Program-made: the position numbers and the translations under genes
NCBI GenBank assembly: GCA_015680685.1
Contig: MNCI01008953.1
Coordinates: forward strand, 116,733 to 180,732
Reading direction: 5' to 3'
Source: Gnetum montanum
Lineage: Eukaryota; Streptophyta; Gnetopsida; Gnetales; Gnetaceae
Length of the DNA stretch: 64,000 nt
The notes under the pieces: generated by a model
Told to the model about the DNA's origin: nothing
What the model saw: the letters and a program-made list of their open reading frames with translations, nothing else
Database searches by the model: none
Part shown: positions 48,326 to 58,466 of the stretch, one piece after another
Numbering within the stretch: the first letter of the stretch is position 1
Layout of the letters: every line of letters begins with the position of its first letter

Positions 48326-49589
48326 ACTTGGAGGAATCAACCCGAGAAGCGTTGACAAAGAAGTGCAAAACACCGCAAGCAACTTGATATAGACTTCGTT
48401 CTTTGTCATTTGACTAGACGTCGTCGCACCGTGTTTAGTAATACATGGGATCGAAAAAGGGAAATGTGTAGTTGATAGGAGAAGAGAGATTGTGGAAATT
48501 GGCGATTCTTCAAGAAATTATGCTGGGAGATGGGGTGTTCGGGTATGCGGCATGCCGGTCCTTGTCAATAGCCATTGTTTAGCAGACTCAGAGTTCAGAC
48601 ATGCGATGGGCATTCTTTGGCAGAACAAGGCTCTTGGTTAGTATTCAAGAGGACTTGTTGGCAAGACCAAAGCCACAAGGAGGTGTGTTACATGCTTTGG
48701 AGGAACAGGGCCCGTGTTTAATGTTTAGGGGGACCTGTTGGAGGAGAGCTGAAGCCATGCACCTAAATACTTCTTGGCCATTTTAGACATGAGTACTTAG
48801 TTGTGAGACAACGACTTTCTCGCCTGGGGCTTATATGGGAAGTGCTAGGAGTCTTGCTTTTTTTTTCTTAGGAAATTGTAAACTTTGCATTGATTTTGTA
48901 CTCATGTGTGAAAATACGTGACAACATGTTAAAAATTTAGTCGGTGAATGGGGATGTACTAGTGAATGGTTTGATTTAGTCTCGCCACGTGTGCTGTGAA
49001 CATTGTCCCATCTTGCTACTTGTAACGAAATGCATTCTTGTGTGAAAACCTCTAGGTGTCATCTTGCAAACATAACTCCAAGGAGACAAGAAAACCATAA
49101 GTGAATGATCGAGCTTAGACTTACACGGCGGCAGACTGCATGTCAATAGTAGCAGCATCGGTAGGATCCTCTGATGGCGGGCGATGCAGTGATGAAGCTT
49201 AAATGTGGTAGTAGATTGATGAACCAAAGATGAACTTGCTAGTTTAGAGTCTTGGCAGACTATCATAAGTTAGTTTTATGTCATAACCGGTTGGACATTG
49301 CCTGTTTAGCGTCGTGGCAGACATTACATTGCCAGTTTTTAGTCTTAACGGACTATGAAGAGGCAAGCTAGTTTATAGTATTAGCGGACTATGAAGAGGC
49401 AAGCTAGTTTATAGTCTTAGCGGACTCCAATGGTTGTGACAGTGGCAGTTTACTATCATGCCAGACAGGTGCTAGTTTATCATCATTGTGGACATTGTGG
49501 GGTATCATTTTACCATCATGATCCCAGGATGAGCTATGGTATCAGTTTATAGTCATGATTCCAGGACTTGCGCGTACCTGAGCTTGAAC
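48326..49589 (-). other. 3' untranslated region of element C with motif repeats
   Basis: No supported ORF. At 49236-49568 about eight copies of an AGTTTAKAGTCTTRGCGGAC word (e.g. AGTTTATAGTCTTAGCGGAC) form a short-period repeat after the pol stop, corresponding to 43581-43730 of D. Confidence 0.7.
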
Positions 49590-52500
49590 TCAAACGTAAA
49601 ACGGTTTTAGGTACAAGTGATTGGTCAGATTGGCGAGCTCGTTTCCTTCCATGTCAGCTAGTTTGAATGCTCCACTGTCAAATGCTTTAGTAACCAAGTA
49701 AGGCCCTTCCTAGTTAGCTGAGAATTTGTCCGGGTGTTCCCGAACGGCTTTAAGCACAAGGTCACCTTCTTTGATAGGGCGCTTGTTGATGTCATGCCGA
49801 TGTCGTTGCCGTTGTCATTTTTGGTACCATTCGATCTGATCAAGGGCACGCACACGTTCTTCCTCCACCAAGTCGAGGTCGATGATGCGTAGATCATTGT
49901 TTTGCCTATCATCGAGAAGCCCAGAAAGTGTGATCCTTAAAGATGGTACCTGCAGTTCCAAAGGTAAAACAACCTCTGAACCGTAAACAAGACTGTATGA
50001 TGTCTTACCTATCGAAGTTCGATGCGTAGTATGGTATGCCCACAATGCGTATGTCAATTGTTCGTGCCATTTTATTTTTCTCTAGGTAAGCATTTTCTTA
50101 AGTATTGTAAGAATTGTCTTGTTTGTTACTTCCGCTTGACCATTGCCCTGAGGATAGTAAGGGGATGAAAACGAGTGTTTGATCCTTAAATTTTCACAAA
50201 ATGCTTTGGTTTCGGAACTACTAAATTGTGGCCCATTGTCAGTGATGATTGTCATGGGAATGCCAACGCGGGTTACAATGTTTTCTAGAATGAAATTGCA
50301 CACGTGCTTGGATGTAGTTTTTCGAAGGGAAGCATCTTCTACCCACTTCATGAAGTATTCTGTGGTAGTTATAATGAAACTATGGCCCGTGGAAGATGAA
50401 GGGGTTCTTTTACCAATGAGGTCCAACCCCCACTTTTGAAAGGGCCATGTGATTGGCATTGTATGCAACTCATTCGGTGGAACATGTATCAGATTGCTAT
50501 GTTTTTGACAAGTATTACATGTTTTGACTTTGGTGAGACAGGCGTATTCCATGTGTGGCCAATAATAGCCCAAGCGCCTGATTTTCATTGCCATGGCTTT
50601 TGGCGCTATGTGTCCTCCACATAGTCCTTCATGTACCTATTCAACAATAGTGTGAGCATCGGTACTACTAATGCATGTTAGCAATATGCCTTCGTAAGAT
50701 CGACGACACAGTGTGTCCCCTACCAGGGTATACTGCTTAGAACGTTTCCGCACTGCGTCCCTCTGCGCATTTGTTAGATGTCGTGGTGCTTCGCTGCGTA
50801 GAAGGTATTCTTTTATGTCGTCGTACCATTCTATTGCGTGTGTTGAACTAACAGATGTAATTAGCAACGTGTCAAGGGTGTCAGTGATTGGTTCAACATA
50901 ACTGGTTACGGAGCTTGGTAATGCGTGGAACATGTCTGGTGATATGTTTAATGCTAATGTGGCTAGCGCATCTGCGATGGTGTTATCATTCCTAGAGACA
51001 TGTTGTATATCGATGTTTTCGAATTGCTTCATTAGGTGTTTTGCCAAGTCGCAGTATGATTGTAAATGTTGGGCTTTGCATGTATAGACATCTGTGCCTT
51101 GGTTTACGACCAGTTGCGAGTCCCCTTGGACTACAAGCCATGTGATGTTTAAAGCCAAAGCTGCCATGAGACCTCTAAGGAGACCTTCATACTCTGCTAT
51201 GTTGTTGGTACAGTGAAAGTTGAAATGATAGGCGAAGGGTCGGATCTCCCCGGAGGGATGGGTGATGACAGCAGCCGCACTTCCTCCTCAAGAGGTAGAT
51301 GCTCCATCAAAGTTCAAAATAGCATCATAGTCATTGGGCACTATGTCTATGGTGCTTATATTCTCATCTGGGAATTCTGGGTCTATAGTCGCTTGGTCGT
51401 GTGTTGGTGATGTTGCCATTTGATTTACTATAGCTTGACCCTTAACTGATGACTGCGCTATGTAGTACAAGTCAAACTCGGCTATCATGGCCTTCCACCA
51501 GGCTATTCGACTTGTTTCGTAAATATTCCCTGTTATGGCTCTCAACACATTGTCCTTGAAAATTATGTAAACCTGGTTGCGGAAGACGTAATGTCGCCAT
51601 TTTCTTAAAGAAAAGACCAAAGCTAAACATGACTTCTCCACGTCGTCGTACCTTTTCTCATGGGCAACTAATGCGTGGCTCAGGTAATATACAGGAACTT
51701 CGGTTCGGTCATCTCGTTTCTGGCAAAGCATAGATGCGATGAACAAATCCGAAGTAGCAAGGTAGATGTAGAATGATTTATCGTTTTAAGGTGGATAAAC
51801 TGTGGGTAGCCGGGCAAGTGCCATTTTAATGTCATCAAATGCCTATTGACACTACGGAGTCCATTCAAAATGTACGTTCTTGTGTAACAGGTGGTTCATG
51901 GATTTTAATTTATCTGTTAGTTTTTCTATGAAGTGCCTAATGAACTGTAATCTACCTTGTAGACCTCGAAGTTCAGTAAGGTTGCCTGGTGGTTTCAGGT
52001 TTGTTATGGCCTTAACCTTATCGAGGTCTACTCGTATCCCTACTTCTGATGCTATAAATCCAAGCATTTTGCCTGTTTTGACATCGAAGACACATTTTTT
52101 TGGGTTAAGCCTCAGTTCATACTTTAGACAACGTTTTAATACTAAATCGAGATCTTGTACATGTTGTTCCTCCGTCTTTGACTTAACCACAATGTCATCA
52201 CGTAATCGTTGAGTGAATGTAGTATGTAATCGCTAAAGATAAATGTCATCGCGCTTTGATACGTGGCCCCTGCGTTCTTGAGACCAAAGGGCATCGTTGT
52301 GTAACAAAAGGTTTTCCATGGTGTCATAAAGGTCGTCCGAAGCTGATGCTCTAGGTTGATTCGTATTTGATTGTATCCCGAGAAGCTGTCCATGAAGGAT
52401 AATAGCGTGTGCCCAGCAGTTGAGTCAACAAGTTGATCAATGCTGGGTAGAGGAAAATTATCCTTTACGGTTGCAACATTTAAATCTCGGAAGTCAATGC

Positions 52501-53188
52501 ACAAATGAATGCTCCCGTTCTTCTTCGAAACAATGACCATGTTAGACACCCACTCGACGTAATTAACAGCCCGAATGAAACCAGCTTAATAAAGCTTAGT
52601 GATCTCATTGCGAACTGCTAATGCTACCTTGGGCTTAACCTTTCGTGCTTTTTGTTTTACTGGTCTCAACTTTGGATCAAGGATGATATTGTGTTGGACA
52701 ATTCAGGGATCTAGCCCGGGCATGTCTATGTAGGACCAAGCGAATGCTTTCATATTTTTCCTAAGCACGTTCTCAATGTTTTTGGCTAATGGTGGTTGTA
52801 ATAAGGTGCTTAACTTTAAAATTTTAGTTTCTCCATCGGGCATGACGATGGAAGTTTCAGCCAATGGGTCTTCAATGATATTCTCGGCCTCTATGTCAAG
52901 GAATTTTTTCATGCCTTTGTAATCGTCTGTTATTTGCTGCGTTGAGGCTATGACTACGTTGTCCGTTGGTGAACTCAAGTTGATGAGATTTATGTTAATG
53001 TCTCTTGTAATTTTGCCGTATGGTCCATCAATGATTAATGGTGCGGTTAAATGCTGGCATTCCATTGAGCTTGCTCCTGCCAATAAACAGAGAGCTGAAT
53101 AAGAAAAGGTGTATCGTTCTATGTCTTTTGGTGATTTTAAACTATGTGTACATGCATAATGGTGGATTACCGTCACACCAGGACGCAT
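49590..53188 (-). pseudogene. Element C pol: RT, two RNase H domains, integrase
   Basis: About 1,200 codons from ATG 53188 to TGA 49590-49592. Linker (DMPGLDP near 52705), RT (KKNGSIHLCIDFRDLNVATV, FPLPSIDQLVD, MPFGLKNAGATYQ). One base is missing inside the YVDD codons near 52200 and shifts the frame for the rest. First RNase H has RTEVPVYYLSHAL and KWRHYVF; second RNase H begins ILNFDGAST near 51295 and continues NNIAEYEGLLRGLMAAL and ADALATLAL. Integrase: VHEGLCGGH, CNTCQKH, LDLIGK, TDNGPQFSS, YYPQGNGQAEVTNK; tail GNELANLTNH. Stops include TAG at 50637-50639 and two changed Trp codons near 49710 and 49830. Apart from these the frame is continuous. Confidence 0.93.
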
Positions 53189-53189
53189 G

Positions 53190-53287
53190 GCAGTTTAAGA
53201 CCTTACCGGGCCGTAAGTGGCAGTTTAAGGCCTTACCGGGCCGTAAGTGGCAGTTTAAGGCCGTACCGGGCCAATATGGCAGTTTAA
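53190..53287. repeat. GGCAGTTTAAGGCCTTACCG repeats, pol side of the cassette in C
   Basis: Three tandem copies of a 31-base unit containing GGCAGTTTAAGGCCTTACCG and GGCCGTAAGT, plus a final partial one. They lie between pol and the antisense promoter; the partner set is at 58280-58445. Confidence 0.9.
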
Positions 53288-53484
53288 ACTAGAACGTTCA
53301 GAGTAAATGTGTAAAATAGGGTCCACGGAGGAACCAAGACGTAGCAACCTCTATTTTTAATAATTTTTATCATTTTATCATATATATATTTTTTATTTTT
53401 TGGGCAAAAAATAAGGAAAAAGAAAAAGAAAGGAAAAAAGGAGTAACGGCAGATGAAACAGTGGCGTTAGCGTCAGCGGAGCGC

Positions 53485-53494
53485 TCTATAAAAG
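53485..53494 (+). promoter_or_regulatory. TATA box of the antisense gene in C
   Basis: CTATAAAAGG followed by a G run, 255-264 bases upstream of the ATG at 53749. It is plus strand, opposite to the element's genes. The expected transcript start is near 53520. Confidence 0.75.
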
Positions 53495-53519
53495 GGGGGG
53501 GTCCATTTGCTTTACTCTG

Positions 53520-53748
53520 AAAGCGACAGAGCGTAAGCGACAGCGTAAACTGTTAAAACGTAAGCATAAACTATAGTGCCTTAGCGTAAGCGTAAATTTC
53601 CTCGTGAGCATAGACGCCGAAGAATAACCCTAGCATAGACGCGCAGCATTAAACCCCAACGTAGACACGGAGTGTAAACTTCCAGGCATCAGCATAGACA
53701 CTTCTTCTCTTCAGTGTAAACTTATATCATCAGCATAAACAGGCCAAG
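53520..53748 (+). repeat. 5' leader of the antisense gene with AGCGTAAAC/GCATAGAC repeats
   Basis: Repeated AGCGTAAGCG, AGCGTAAACT, AGCATAGACGC words. The same GCGTAAAC vocabulary fills the sense leader at 62620-63190 and part of the LTR, so the antisense and sense leaders of C share sequence. Confidence 0.75.
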
Positions 53749-56700
53749 ATGGGCAAAGGCAAAGAAGTGGAGGGCCAGGGGAGGAAGGGTTCCAACTTGA
53801 CCTTCACGGAGGAGACGGAAGCTATGCTGCAGGGCCTGCCCAGGCCAAGGATCCCATCCTGGCCAGTGACATCCCACAGGTAGGCTCTAATCTTTGCTTC
53901 TAATTATTTCTGTGTTTTTTTCTCTTATAGCGTAGATAGTCTCGGCGTATACGCCAAGCGTAGGGGTTTTTAGGCGTATGGGGTTTTGCGGCGTATACGC
54001 CAAGTGTTACTTTATAGCATAAAGTTTTGTCAGCGTAATTTGCTTGTTTTATCAACGTAGATTCTGTTTACTATGACGACATATACGCTAAGGGTTTATT
54101 TGGCGTATACGTTGTTGGTCTGCAGTTGTCTTTACGGCATAGACTTGCTTTCCCTGTTTCTGGCATAAACTTGTTTATTCCGTGCTGGCATACACTGCTT
54201 ACACTTAAATCGAGCTGCAGTGTATACGCTGAGGGTTTCATCAGCGTATATGCTGAGTGTAAGACAGTTCATTCTCAGCGTATACGCTGAGGGTTTCGTC
54301 AGCGTATACGCTAAGTGTAAGACAGTTCATTTTCGGCGTATACGCTGAGGGTTTCGTCGGTGTATACGCTGAGTGTAAGACAGTTCATTTTCAGCATATA
54401 CGTTGAGATAGGCAGTGTATACACTCAGTGTACAACGTATACGCCAAGTTTAAGCTGGGTATTCTGCTAAGTATGAATAGCTTCGCCAGTGTATACGCTG
54501 GTCTACGGGGCGTATACGCTGAATGCAAACAGTTAGTAAAATTTTCCAGATTTTAAGTGTCGGTTTATGATGTAAACTTTCGCTTTTTGGGCTAACCTGT
54601 CGTGACATCGTGATTGTTTGCAGGGACAACAAGTGCTTCCTCATCGTTGTCGAACTTGTCGAGGTATTAACATGGCTTGGCCCTGTTGAGGAAGGCAAGG
54701 TTCCCCCGGATCTGACCGTGGATGACAACGGGGTTTGGTTTAGGGGAGGCGCATGTGGATTTCTGTCCTTCCTGTTGGACAATTTTGAGGTGGCTATCTG
54801 GTCAAACTTTGACGAGGTGACTGCATGGAGTGTGCTTGAGGAGATGCTGCTGGGGGCTGCAGAGGGTGTCATGGTTTTCATACAGGACATTGACGAGGGG
54901 CCTCTTGTTAACGAGGATGGTACTACCCGCGGGCCCTGCTCTACATGCCCATTAATGCGTGTGTGGGCACTATTGCCGCGAGGGTTAGACTACCTCAACA
55001 ATACGTTGTTCGTAGCTGCCCACGCACATACATTATTCCAAAACCCTCCTGGCATAGTGTATTGAGTGGCCAGGTAGGAATATTTAGGTTTACTGTTTCC
55101 TTTCGCTGTTTAGCGTTTGTTTCTTGTTTTGACCCATATTTGCTTACAGGCTGAAGACCAAACTGAATGGAACACTCATTGAAGATGAAGGATTATCCCT
55201 TGCTCGCACTGCTCTGGAGGCATTCATGACGGGCCCCACCCTTCATGGGACCGTACTGGGTCAAACGAAGGGTTCGATGGTCCATTTTCATAAGCAGTTC
55301 TCCAAAGCATTTGCGATGTGCAAGGCTCGTGGATGGCTTCNCAAATCAAAACAATTGGACAAACCCGTTAACATATCTAGAAAATGTTATCATTTACCAT
55401 GGGTGGTGGATCTAGANCTCGTTGCCTGGATAATGCTAGCCTCATGGAGCTTTTTATGACCCCGAGTCCTGACATTTCCATTGGGGAGATGATTGGGATT
55501 GTAGATTCTTTTAATGAGTCTATCTCATACTACAACACCCAGATTAGTTTTCCATCTGTTGCCCGAGTTCTTTTCAAACCTATTTGACATACCGGTAGAT
55601 GGCTTAAATGTAGTATTAGACAGAGCTCATAAAGAGCTCCAGACGATTCGGGAGTTGGAAGATTGGCTAGGCGTGGCTAAGGGTGCCAAGGGATTCCCGA
55701 TGCAGGGGAAGGCAAGAGTTGTGGAAGTGAACACACTATATCCCCTGTTTAGAGCACAAGTATTCCCTAAAACTCTTTCCCAGGTGAGGTGTCTTGGGGT
55801 TGAGGCTGTTCGTGTCATGCGAACTATTTTGGAAACAGGCATGCGATATAACTGGGCACGATTTTTGTTGTCAGGCATGCACAAGGAGATAGTGCGGTTG
55901 CGTTCGAATGTCGAGGCGCAATCCCATTTCACCTTCGCATTCTTCGCCGGTTATCTTCGCTATTTTGCCGAGTTCCTGGTAGTTCGCACAGACAACAAGT
56001 TTGTTCTACGAGATCGGGATCAAATATCCCGCCCATGGATCAATCACTTATTTGAGACAGCTAAATCCCAGGATGCCCCTGAAGGTATTGATGAATCCGC
56101 TTTTATCACCACAGGGGGGTCATCTGGCAGTTCAATCCACACACGTGATAGTTTGGGGTTGGAGCCAGATGAGGTACCCTACACTGCTAAAAGGGCAGAA
56201 CAGGTCATTAAGGAGACCGTTGGCCAAGCTAAGTCAAAGCTAAAGAGGCCTGAGCGCCCAGCTAAGGAAGTCTCCGGTGTGAACTAGCCACGTGTGAAGC
56301 GGATACAGTTCAAGATGCCTAGTAAGCGGACCTCGCCCGTTTATTACTTTATCATTTTCGTTTTGTTCATAACTTTTACTTCAATCACTTACGTGTCTTT
56401 GATGTTTTTGGCTTGATTTTAAAACAGTGAGGAAGTAGGATTTAGAAACTATCACCGAGGAGGAGGAGACCAATACGAAGAAAAACAATGAGGAGGAACA
56501 TACAGAGAATAGCCAGGGTAGAGGGATGGAGGAGTTAAAGGAGAAAACCACGGAAACTGAGCTGCTGGATGACCAGGGCTGTGTGGATCAAGTGTTCTGC
56601 AAGTTTCTTCAAGGAGACCTGGATTTAGATGACCCCCCAGAGGGTGACAAGGATCATGGTATGGTTTTTTTTTTGTCTTTATCTCATTTCAATTTCTCCT

Positions 56701-58009
56701 GTCAGTCATCATTTTTGTGATAATTTTTTTTTATTTTTGCGTTTTTATCTTGTCTAGATGAAGGTAGCGAGACCAGGACGGTGCGTTTGGATGTACCAAT
56801 GAAGATGGTTCCCCTGGAGAGGACCACTGAGGTTAGTTCATCTCGTACCCGTGAGCCATTTATTTGGTCTGAAATGCCAAAAAAACTGGATTTTGTGGCT
56901 AGACTCGTGGAAGAAGTCGTTGAACGGATCCAGGAGGCCCACCCTGACATAGGTATAAATTATTCAAAGGTTTGGGATTTCACATCTTGTTTATATTGTC
57001 CTAACATTCATATTTTTCACGTGGATAGGTGCTAAATTGAGATGGGATCCCTCTGAAAGCGTTAGCATAGAAATTTTAACCGCGCTTTCCCTAGAAGTGG
57101 AACAGGTGCCAAGGCCTATTTACGATGGAGTTGCAGAAGGCTTTGTGCACAATGCTAAATCGTTGTGGACCTATAGGCATTCCATTGAGCAATTGTGGCT
57201 ATAGATTCAGGCAAAAGAAAGGGAAGTCTCTGAGTTGTCAGTGGAACGTGATGATCTGAAGGCCCGGTACAAGTTCGCCGCTGCTAGGCTAAGCGGTGAT
57301 CGCTCTTGGCGAACGTCCGAGGTCACGTACACTAGATATTGGAATCTGCTGAATCATCATGCATCGCTGACTCAGAGAATGGCAGAGCGCAAAGCCCAAA
57401 TTGATCTCCTGAACCTTAAATGTCAAGATTGGAAAGCCTTCGCTTCGAAGGTTTGTAAGTGGGGTCAGGATGAGAAAAATGACAAACATTACTACAAGAA
57501 GTCGCTGAAAGAAGTGTCTATTGAAAAGCGCCAACTAGAGATGTTTGTGGAGGGTTTGGGTTTGCGTTCCTTTTTCGATACTTTTGCTCAGAATACAACT
57601 GTGAAAATGGAGTCGCCTACAAGGGTGATCACAACTGCTTCTAGGGAAATGTCAGTTGGCGAATTCCCTCTGAAACGTCCTACCTGGTCAGTTATCGACA
57701 AAGGAAATACTTTGGCAAACATTGAGTTAGGCCTAGATGGGACAGACTAGGCCAGCGTTTCAGAAGAAGAAATCCTTCGTCGGCTGGAGTTCAACTTAGG
57801 GGGATCTCCTATGGTAAGCGTTTTGTCCTTATGAAATTTACTGAATAGTGTTTAAAACTTTGACATTCACTTATTCTTATGTTGATTGTTCTTTTTGGTA
57901 TTTTCAGGATGGAGGTGGCGATGATGCTCAAGAAGCTGGCCCCAGTGGAGCAGTGGCCTCTGATGCTGGTGAATCTAAAGGGGATGATCCTCCCACCCTG
58001 GATGCTTAG
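53749..58009 (+). pseudogene. Antisense accessory gene in C: seven-exon, FCP1/HAD-like pseudophosphatase with helical C-terminus
   Basis: Exons 53749-53879, 54624-55073, 55150-56321, 56428-56658, 56758-56952, 57029-57813, 57908-58009, all with GT..AG borders and matching phases; total 3,066 nt, 1,022 codons. Residues 48-105 and 168-190 resemble the FCP1/NLI-interacting-factor HAD fold (FRGG..GFLSFLLDNFEVAIWS; NNTLFVAAHAHTLFQNPP), but the DxD nucleophile motif reads VELVEVL and the DD of motif IV reads AA, so phosphatase chemistry is not expected. A helical middle (LFDIPVDG, LEDWLGVAKG, LYPLFRAQVF), an acidic exon 4, a lysine/glutamate-rich coiled-coil-like exon 6 and a Gly/Asp-rich tail follow. 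Five in-frame stops (55063, 56285, 56436, 57202, 57748) are TAG/TGA, as from CAG/CGA. The frame is locally off between about 55.38 and 55.56 kb next to two N, probably sequence error. Function unknown. Confidence 0.8.
53930..54530 (+). repeat. CAGCGTATACGCTG palindrome array in antisense intron 1
   Basis: About fifteen copies of a 14-base palindrome CAGCGTATACGCTG or one-to-two-base variants. From about 54219 to 54400 they sit in a 58-base tandem unit (core starts 54221, 54279, 54337, 54395) with spacers AGGGTTTCGTC and GTAAGACAGTTCATT. The whole block is within intron 1 (53880-54623). Confidence 0.88.
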
Positions 58010-58126
58010 CCTTTTTTAGTTTTTAAGTTTTTGTTGTTTTTTGACTCGGACTTGGCGGGAATTGTAACTTGTAAATTTTGAGATGGAAGAAAATAGTTGA
58101 CACTCGTAATTGTACAATATTGCATG

Positions 58127-58132
58127 TAATAA
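58127..58132 (+). terminator. Poly(A) signal of the antisense gene in C
   Basis: AATAAA 118 bases after the stop, preceded by T-rich and TGTAA elements usual in plant 3' ends. It suggests the antisense transcript ends before the motif repeats and the 3' end of gag-pro. Confidence 0.65.
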
Positions 58133-58279
58133 AATTTTTTGTTGATTAAGACTTTAATTGTAAACACGACGCAGCAATGAAAAATGTTTTGGCTTATTTT
58201 TTTTGTGTTTTATTTTAAGTGTAAAGTAAAGATGTGATTGTAAATGCTGAACAAAAAGGAGAACCAAGTATGCGCGCAT

Positions 58280-58445
58280 GAACTAGTTTAAGGCCATTTC
58301 AGGCCCTAGTCGTAAACAAGGAATATTTCGGATGACACGAGCGGATTTATTTTGTTGACCGATCATTGCTGATCATGGCTAGTTTTGCATCTTTGCAGAC
58401 GTGATAGTTTAACGCCATTTCGGACATTTCATAGTTTAACGTCGT
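58280..58445. repeat. AGTTTAAGGCCATTTCAGGCC-type repeats, protease side of the cassette in C
   Basis: Copies AGTTTAAGGCCATTTCAGGC, AGTTTAACGCCATTTCGGAC and AGTTTAACGTCGTTTCAGAC. They and 53190-53287 bracket the antisense gene exactly. Confidence 0.85.
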
Positions 58446-58466
58446 TTCAGACTAAGAGTGTGGATA

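Noticed and set aside
54219-54400. CRISPR-like look of regularly spaced palindromes
   Set aside because: The 58-base unit repeats including its spacers, it lies in a plant intron, and there are no unique spacers or cas genes.
57029-57813. Assignment of the antisense protein to the plant family called putative gypsy-type transposon or to the plant mobile domain
   Set aside because: Length and coiled-coil C-terminus are compatible, but I could not match signature residues, so no family name is given beyond the HAD-like part.
53749-58009. Host gene captured once by element C
   Set aside because: The same exons occur in D and partly in A at the same place and orientation, so it is a family component; ancient capture before the family spread remains possible.
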